From: Allobosea sp035944375
Lineage (GTDB): Bacteria; Pseudomonadota; Alphaproteobacteria; Rhizobiales; Beijerinckiaceae
Assembly: GCF_035944375.1 (NCBI RefSeq)
Contig: NZ_DASZBE010000018.1
Length of the DNA: 64,000 nucleotides
Strand: one strand, 5' to 3'
Shown here: piece by piece, positions 59,945-64,000 of the stretch
Layout of the letters: every line of letters starts with the position of its first letter
How positions within the stretch are numbered: position 1 is the first letter of the stretch
Program-made: the position numbers and the translations under genes
The notes under the pieces: model-generated
The model's database searches: none
The model's input: the letters and a program-made list of their open reading frames with translations, nothing else
What the model was told of the DNA's origin: nothing

Positions 59945-62900
59945 ATGAATCGGCAAAAGAAGCTCCAGGATCCGACGGAAGCCGCGATGTCCGCGATCGA
60001 GGAGGCCCTCCGGCTCGACCAGCCGAAGGCGGGCTCCGAGAGCGAGCCGGCCACCGAGCCCAAGCTTCCCGCGACCACCGAGAACGACCTGAAGCTCGAG
60101 TTGCCGCGCATCGAGCAGCCCGCGCCGCAGCCGGCCGCCGCCGCCGCGCCGCCGCCCCGGCCCGCGATCGCTCCCGACACCAGCCGGGTCGCCAATGACG
60201 ACCGGCGCGATTCCACCTCGCTGGTCCAGGCCTTTTCGGTCCGGCCTTCGGCCAAGCCCTACTGGTTCGCCGCGCTCGCCACGCTGACCTGGCTCGGTGG
60301 CGCCGCCTTCGTCCTCAACAGCCGCCTCGGCGCCACCGAGGGGGGCGTGCCGGACCGTCTCGCGGCCTTCGGCGTCGGCGAGTGGACGCTGATGGCACTG
60401 GCGATCGGCGCGCCGGTCGTGTTCTTTTTCGTGCTGGCGGCGCTCTATCGTCGCACGCAGGAAATGCGTCTGGTCTCGCGGGCCATGACCGAGGTCGCCT
60501 TGCGGCTGGCCGAGCCCGAGGTGGTGGGGGCCGATTCCGTCCTCTCGCTGAGCCAGACCATCCGCCGCGAGGTCGCGGCGATGGGGGACGGCATCGAACG
60601 GGCCGTCGCCCGTGCCGGCGAGCTGGAGACGATCGTGCGCGGCGAAATCGCCACGCTCGAGCGCGCCTATGCCGACAACGAAATCCGCCTGCGGGCCCTG
60701 ATCGACGAGCTGGTGACACAGCGCGAGGCGGTCGTCGGCAATGCCGAGCGCGTCAAGTTCGCGATCAGTGGCGCCCATGAGAACCTGTCGAAGGATCTCG
60801 ACAACGCCAGCCGGACGATCGCCGAGGCCGTCGCCCAGGCCGGCGACCGGGTCACCGGCTCGCTCGGCGAGAAGGGCGACCAGATCACGCTGGCGCTGGG
60901 ACGCGCCGGCGAACGCATGATCGACGAGATCAGCGGCCGCGGCAGCGAGTTGGTGGAGCGCCTGCAGGTCACCTCCGGGGAGGTCAGCGAAAGGCTGTCG
61001 GGCGCCAGCGACGGCCTCTCTACACTGCTCGACGGCCGTGCCCGCGACATCGCCTCCTCGCTGGAGCGCACCGGCGCCGCACTCGCCGAAGGCCTCGCCA
61101 CGGGAGCGCGCGACGTCACCCGCGCCATCAGCGAAACCGGTGCGCAGGTGGTGGACACGCTGACGACCCGCGTCGACACCGTGAACCAGACGCTGCGTGC
61201 GACCGGCGAAACGCTGGCGCAGGACATCGCCGCGCGCGGGACCGAAGCGGCAGAGCGCTTCGAGAGCAGCAGCCGCAGCATGGTGGCGCTGATCGATGAC
61301 CAGAGCGAGGCGCTGCGGGTGCGGCTGGCCGAGACCGGCGAGAGCCTGCGAGCCTCGCTCGCCGAAGAAGGCGACAGCGTCACGACCCGCCTCGCCGAGG
61401 TCGGCCGTGGCGTGAACGGCCTGCTGGCGCGCCAGAACGAACTCATCGCCTCGCGCCTCCTTGAGGTCGGCGAGAGCGTCAACACGCTGATCGGCTCGCA
61501 GAGCGAAAGCCTGGTCGCGCGACTGAACGACACCGCCCGCACGGTCGACGACATCCTGCGCGAGCGCAGCGACGCCATCATGCTGCGCGTCGACGAGGCC
61601 GGCCAGTCGCTCGGCGACACGGTCGGACGGCGCGGCGAGGAACTGGCGACGCGCGTCGCCTCGGTGACCGATGGCCTGCAGAGCGTGATCGACGAGCGCG
61701 GCGGCCAACTCGTGACGCGTCTGTCGGAAACCGGCGAGACGGTGCAGTCCATGCTCGGCCGCCAGGCCGAAGATCTCGTGTCCCGCGTGTCCGGCACGGG
61801 CGCGGACGTCGCCAAGCTGCTGGACGGGCAGAGCGAGACGCTCGTCGCCCGGGTTTCCGGCACGGGCGCGGACGTCGCCAGGCTGCTGGACGGGCAGAGC
61901 GAGGCGCTCGTCGCCCGGGTTTCCGGCACGGGCGGGGATGTCGCCAGGCTGCTGGACGGGCAGAGCGAGGCGCTCGTCGCCCGGGTTTCCGGCACAGGCG
62001 CGGATGTCGCCAGGCTTCTGGAAGAGCAGAGCGAGGCGCTCGTCGCCCGCGTGTCCGGCACAGGCACGAACGTCGCCAGCCTGCTGGCGGGCCAGAGCGA
62101 TGCCCTGGTGTCACGTGTGTCGGGTGCGGGGGCCGAGGTCGCCAAACTTCTCGACAATCAGAGCGAAGCCCTCGTCCTGCGCCTCGGCGAGGCCGGCGAG
62201 CAGGTGAACGGGCTGATAGGGCTGCAGAGCGATGCGCTGGCGGCGAGCCTGTCCGAGACCGGCACGCGCGTCGGCGCGCTGCTCGACGAGCAGGCCGCCG
62301 CCCTGACGGTGAAGCTGTCGCAGGCCGGCCTCGAGGTGAAGGACCTGCTGGGTAACGAGAGCCAGGCGCTGGTGACGCGCGTCGCCGATGTCGGCCGCTC
62401 GGTCCACACCGTGCTGGCGGAGCGCAGCAGCGCCCTGATCACGCGTCTGGCGGAGACCGGCGACAGCCTCGACCAGCGGCTCGACGAGCGCGGCGCGGCG
62501 CTGGCCGCCCGCCTGACGGACGCCGCCGAGACCGCGCAGGGCGCGCTCGAGCAGCAGCAGAGCGGCTTCCTGCTGCGCCTGTCCGAAACCGGCGAGCAGG
62601 TCGGCACGCTGCTGGGCGACCAGCGCGAGAGCCTGTTGCGCGATCTCGTCAGCGCGGGCCACGAGGTCCACACGCTGCTCGGCGAGCAGAGCGAGGAGCT
62701 GGCGCGCCGCCTGGGCGATGCCACCCGCGCCCTGACCGAGACCATCAATGTCGACGGTCGCGACGTCGCCGACCGCGTCACCGAGGCGACGCGCGGGCTG
62801 CGCGAGACCTTCACCGTCCATGCCGAGGAAGCCCGCACGCTGCTGGCCGGAACCGGCAAGGAAATCGTTCTGGCGCTGACCCAGCAGGGCGGCCGCGTCA

Positions 62901-64000
62901 ACGAGGCCCTGTCGGCCAATGCGGAATCGATGCTGCGCTCGGTCGAAAGCCGTGCCCAGGCACTGACGGAGGCCCTGGCCGGCCGCCACGACGCGCTGAC
63001 CCGCCTGTTCGACGAGCAGGGCCGCGAGATCGAGACCACGATGGGCGCGCGCCTGAGCGCCTTCGCCAGGCTCTTCGAAACCGAGGGCCGGCAGGTCGAG
63101 ACCGCACTCGGCGACAGGCTGGCGGCCTTCGAGGACGTCATCGTCCACAAGGGTGGCGAACTCACGGGTCGCCTCTCCGACGATACGCGCGCGCTGACGC
63201 TGGCCGTCACCACCGGCATCGAAGGTGTCGAGAAGCTGATCGGGCAGGACGGGATGGCCCTGGCCGACCGGGTCGGAACGCGCGCCGCCGAGGCGGCCGC
63301 GATCCTCGCCGATCGGACACGCGAAGCCACCGACGCGATGGAAAGCCAGATCAAGCTGTTCGAGGAGCGTTCGGGCGCCAAGAGCGCCGAGATCGCCACC
63401 TCGCTCGACAGCCTGATCGCGCGCATCGACGGCAATCTCGGCTCGCGTGCGACGGCGCTGAACGAGGCGCTGGTCGAGCGCACCGTCGACATCGCCCGCG
63501 TCCTGGCGGAGGGCGGCCGCGAGGTCACCCGTGCGCTTGCCGCCAAGGCCGACGAGATCGGCGAGGTCGTCACCTCCAAGAGCGAGTCGCTCACCCGCAC
63601 GCTCAGCGAGAAGGCCGACACGATCAACGCCACGCTCGGCGGGCGGGCACTCCAGATCGCCGACACGCTGGACCGCAGCGTCGCGCGCTTCGAGGAGCGC
63701 GTCGTCAACCGCCTCGACACCGTCTCGGGCACGCTGGACCAGCGCGGCCAGCAGATCGCCGAAACACTGCAGTCGAAGTCGGATGCGATCTCGTCGGCGC
63801 TCGGCGAGCGGGCCGAGGAACTGCGCGTGCTGTTCGACGACAAGGGCGGCGGCATGGTCGTGGCGCTGGGCCAGCGTGGCGAGTCGATCGCCAACGAGGT
63901 CGCCAATATCGGCGAGACGGTCGTGCGCGCCATCGAAACCCGCGGCTCCTCGATCATCGAGGGCCTGCGCGAGCGCGGCACCGCGATCACCACGGCGCTG
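59945..64000 (+). CDS. Giant apolipoprotein-like coiled-coil membrane protein, GPR (Growth Pole Ring)-like, partial
   Basis: At least 1352 codons remain open to the window end. After a Pro/Ala-rich cytoplasmic N-terminus (1-100) are two predicted membrane spans (~106-125 WFAALATLTWLGGAAFVL; ~147-168 WTLMALAIGAPVVFFFVLAALY). The rest is a very long alpha-helical region with ~22-residue periodicity, as in apolipoprotein A/E repeats (LVARVSGTGADVARLLDGQ). Size, layout and composition match the Growth Pole Ring protein of Agrobacterium and other polar-growing Rhizobiales, and are more distantly TipN-like. It would organise the growth pole at the inner membrane. The identification is by architecture, not alignment. 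Start ATG 59945 is weakly supported by GCGAGGCGG upstream. The C-terminus is outside the window. Confidence 0.8.
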   Translation, partial: MNRQKKLQDPTEAAMSAIEEALRLDQPKAGSESEPATEPKLPATTENDLKLELPRIEQPAPQPAAAAAPPPRPAIAPDTSRVANDDRRDSTSLVQAFSVRPSAKPYWFAALATLTWLGGAAFVLNSRLGATEGGVPDRLAAFGVGEWTLMALAIGAPVVFFFVLAALYRRTQEMRLVSRAMTEVALRLAEPEVVGADSVLSLSQTIRREVAAMGDGIERAVARAGELETIVRGEIATLERAYADNEIRLRALIDELVTQREAVVGNAERVKFAISGAHENLSKDLDNASRTIAEAVAQAGDRVTGSLGEKGDQITLALGRAGERMIDEISGRGSELVERLQVTSGEVSERLSGASDGLSTLLDGRARDIASSLERTGAALAEGLATGARDVTRAISETGAQVVDTLTTRVDTVNQTLRATGETLAQDIAARGTEAAERFESSSRSMVALIDDQSEALRVRLAETGESLRASLAEEGDSVTTRLAEVGRGVNGLLARQNELIASRLLEVGESVNTLIGSQSESLVARLNDTARTVDDILRERSDAIMLRVDEAGQSLGDTVGRRGEELATRVASVTDGLQSVIDERGGQLVTRLSETGETVQSMLGRQAEDLVSRVSGTGADVAKLLDGQSETLVARVSGTGADVARLLDGQSEALVARVSGTGGDVARLLDGQSEALVARVSGTGADVARLLEEQSEALVARVSGTGTNVASLLAGQSDALVSRVSGAGAEVAKLLDNQSEALVLRLGEAGEQVNGLIGLQSDALAASLSETGTRVGALLDEQAAALTVKLSQAGLEVKDLLGNESQALVTRVADVGRSVHTVLAERSSALITRLAETGDSLDQRLDERGAALAARLTDAAETAQGALEQQQSGFLLRLSETGEQVGTLLGDQRESLLRDLVSAGHEVHTLLGEQSEELARRLGDATRALTETINVDGRDVADRVTEATRGLRETFTVHAEEARTLLAGTGKEIVLALTQQGGRVNEALSANAESMLRSVESRAQALTEALAGRHDALTRLFDEQGREIETTMGARLSAFARLFETEGRQVETALGDRLAAFEDVIVHKGGELTGRLSDDTRALTLAVTTGIEGVEKLIGQDGMALADRVGTRAAEAAAILADRTREATDAMESQIKLFEERSGAKSAEIATSLDSLIARIDGNLGSRATALNEALVERTVDIARVLAEGGREVTRALAAKADEIGEVVTSKSESLTRTLSEKADTINATLGGRALQIADTLDRSVARFEERVVNRLDTVSGTLDQRGQQIAETLQSKSDAISSALGERAEELRVLFDDKGGGMVVALGQRGESIANEVANIGETVVRAIETRGSSIIEGLRERGTAITTAL
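61775..62170 (+). repeat. Six near-identical 66-bp tandem units inside the GPR-like gene
   Basis: Units start at 61775, 61841, 61907, 61973, 62039 and 62105, each encoding the 22-mer LVARVSGTGADVARLLDGQSEA with small changes (protein residues ~611-742). The three central units are almost identical at DNA level. The flanking repeats of the protein keep the 22-residue period but have diverged, so this patch is a recent expansion or gene-conversion zone. Confidence 0.88.

Noticed and set aside
59765..63993. Long open frames on the minus strand (59765-61708, 60667-62157, 62158-63993)
   Set aside because: They are antisense to the GPR-like giant gene. Their composition (Arg/Ala/Asp or Ser/Arg/Pro runs) is what a high-GC repeat gene gives in other frames. 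The plus frame alone shows membrane spans and a clean 22-residue repeat.

Overview
The window is a 64 kb, high-GC chromosomal segment of an alphaproteobacterium. It most resembles a Bosea-like member of the Hyphomicrobiales (Rhizobiales). This is inferred from the gene set: a methylmalonyl-CoA mutase pathway with MeaB, a rhizobial-type zinc/serine-lysine asparaginase, a Tat-exported TIGR03808-type beta-helix protein, malic enzyme fused to a phosphotransacetylase domain, families of palindromic intergenic repeats, and a giant apolipoprotein-like coiled-coil protein resembling the Growth Pole Ring (GPR) protein of polar-growing Rhizobiales. No 16S gene is present, so the genus is not proven. I saw no rRNA, tRNA or CRISPR.

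Layout. 1-969: right part of an IS3-family element with a -1 frameshift site, inserted into and truncating a small conserved gene (to 1333). 1459-5738: LOG-type phosphoribohydrolase, M20 dipeptidase, DUF853/HerA-like ATPase and a small glycine-rich protein. 5914-11517: mutA, a HigBA-like toxin-antitoxin pair, thiD and the large mutase subunit, joined by 1-4 nt overlaps. 11578-16862: a small exported protein, a polyamine ABC transporter (potF-G-H-I, minus strand) and a DUF3750 protein. 16971-18863: methionine-gamma-lyase-like PLP enzyme divergent from an Lrp/AsnC regulator. 18868-22130: three exported alpha/beta hydrolases, two of them tandem DUF900 lipoproteins. 22249-27681: meaB, pyroglutamyl peptidase, beta-helix Tat protein, asparaginase, arylformamidase-like hydrolase and a stand-alone RAM domain. 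27941-34145: malic enzyme, hydrolase, peptide-binding protein and D-amino acid transaminase.

34294-45575 is a purine acquisition and catabolism block. Guanine deaminase faces a long plus-strand operon of xdhA, xdhB, xdhC and a BMP-type nucleobase/nucleoside ABC transporter (ATPase, two permeases, binding protein). 45844-51111 is a branched-chain-amino-acid-type (HAAT) ABC transporter ending in a cupin gene. A nearly identical AAGCTT-centred palindrome overlaps the predicted promoter of this operon and that of a flavin monooxygenase at 52573-53817, which suggests one regulon for uptake and oxidation of an unidentified, probably aromatic, compound. Between them lie three consecutive single-domain PilZ genes, the last with a CtrA-type box and a second inverted repeat upstream.

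54102-59680 holds HU, a VWA protein, a LysE exporter, a small membrane protein, a universal stress protein, an MFS transporter, a [2Fe-2S] ferredoxin and an HPt protein. From 59945 to the window end runs the GPR-like giant protein (at least 1352 codons), including six near-identical 66-bp tandem units.

At least four families of palindromic repeats occupy the intergenic gaps. Five copies lie between genes of the two ABC transporter blocks, and one is flanked by a 10-bp direct repeat that looks like a target-site duplication.
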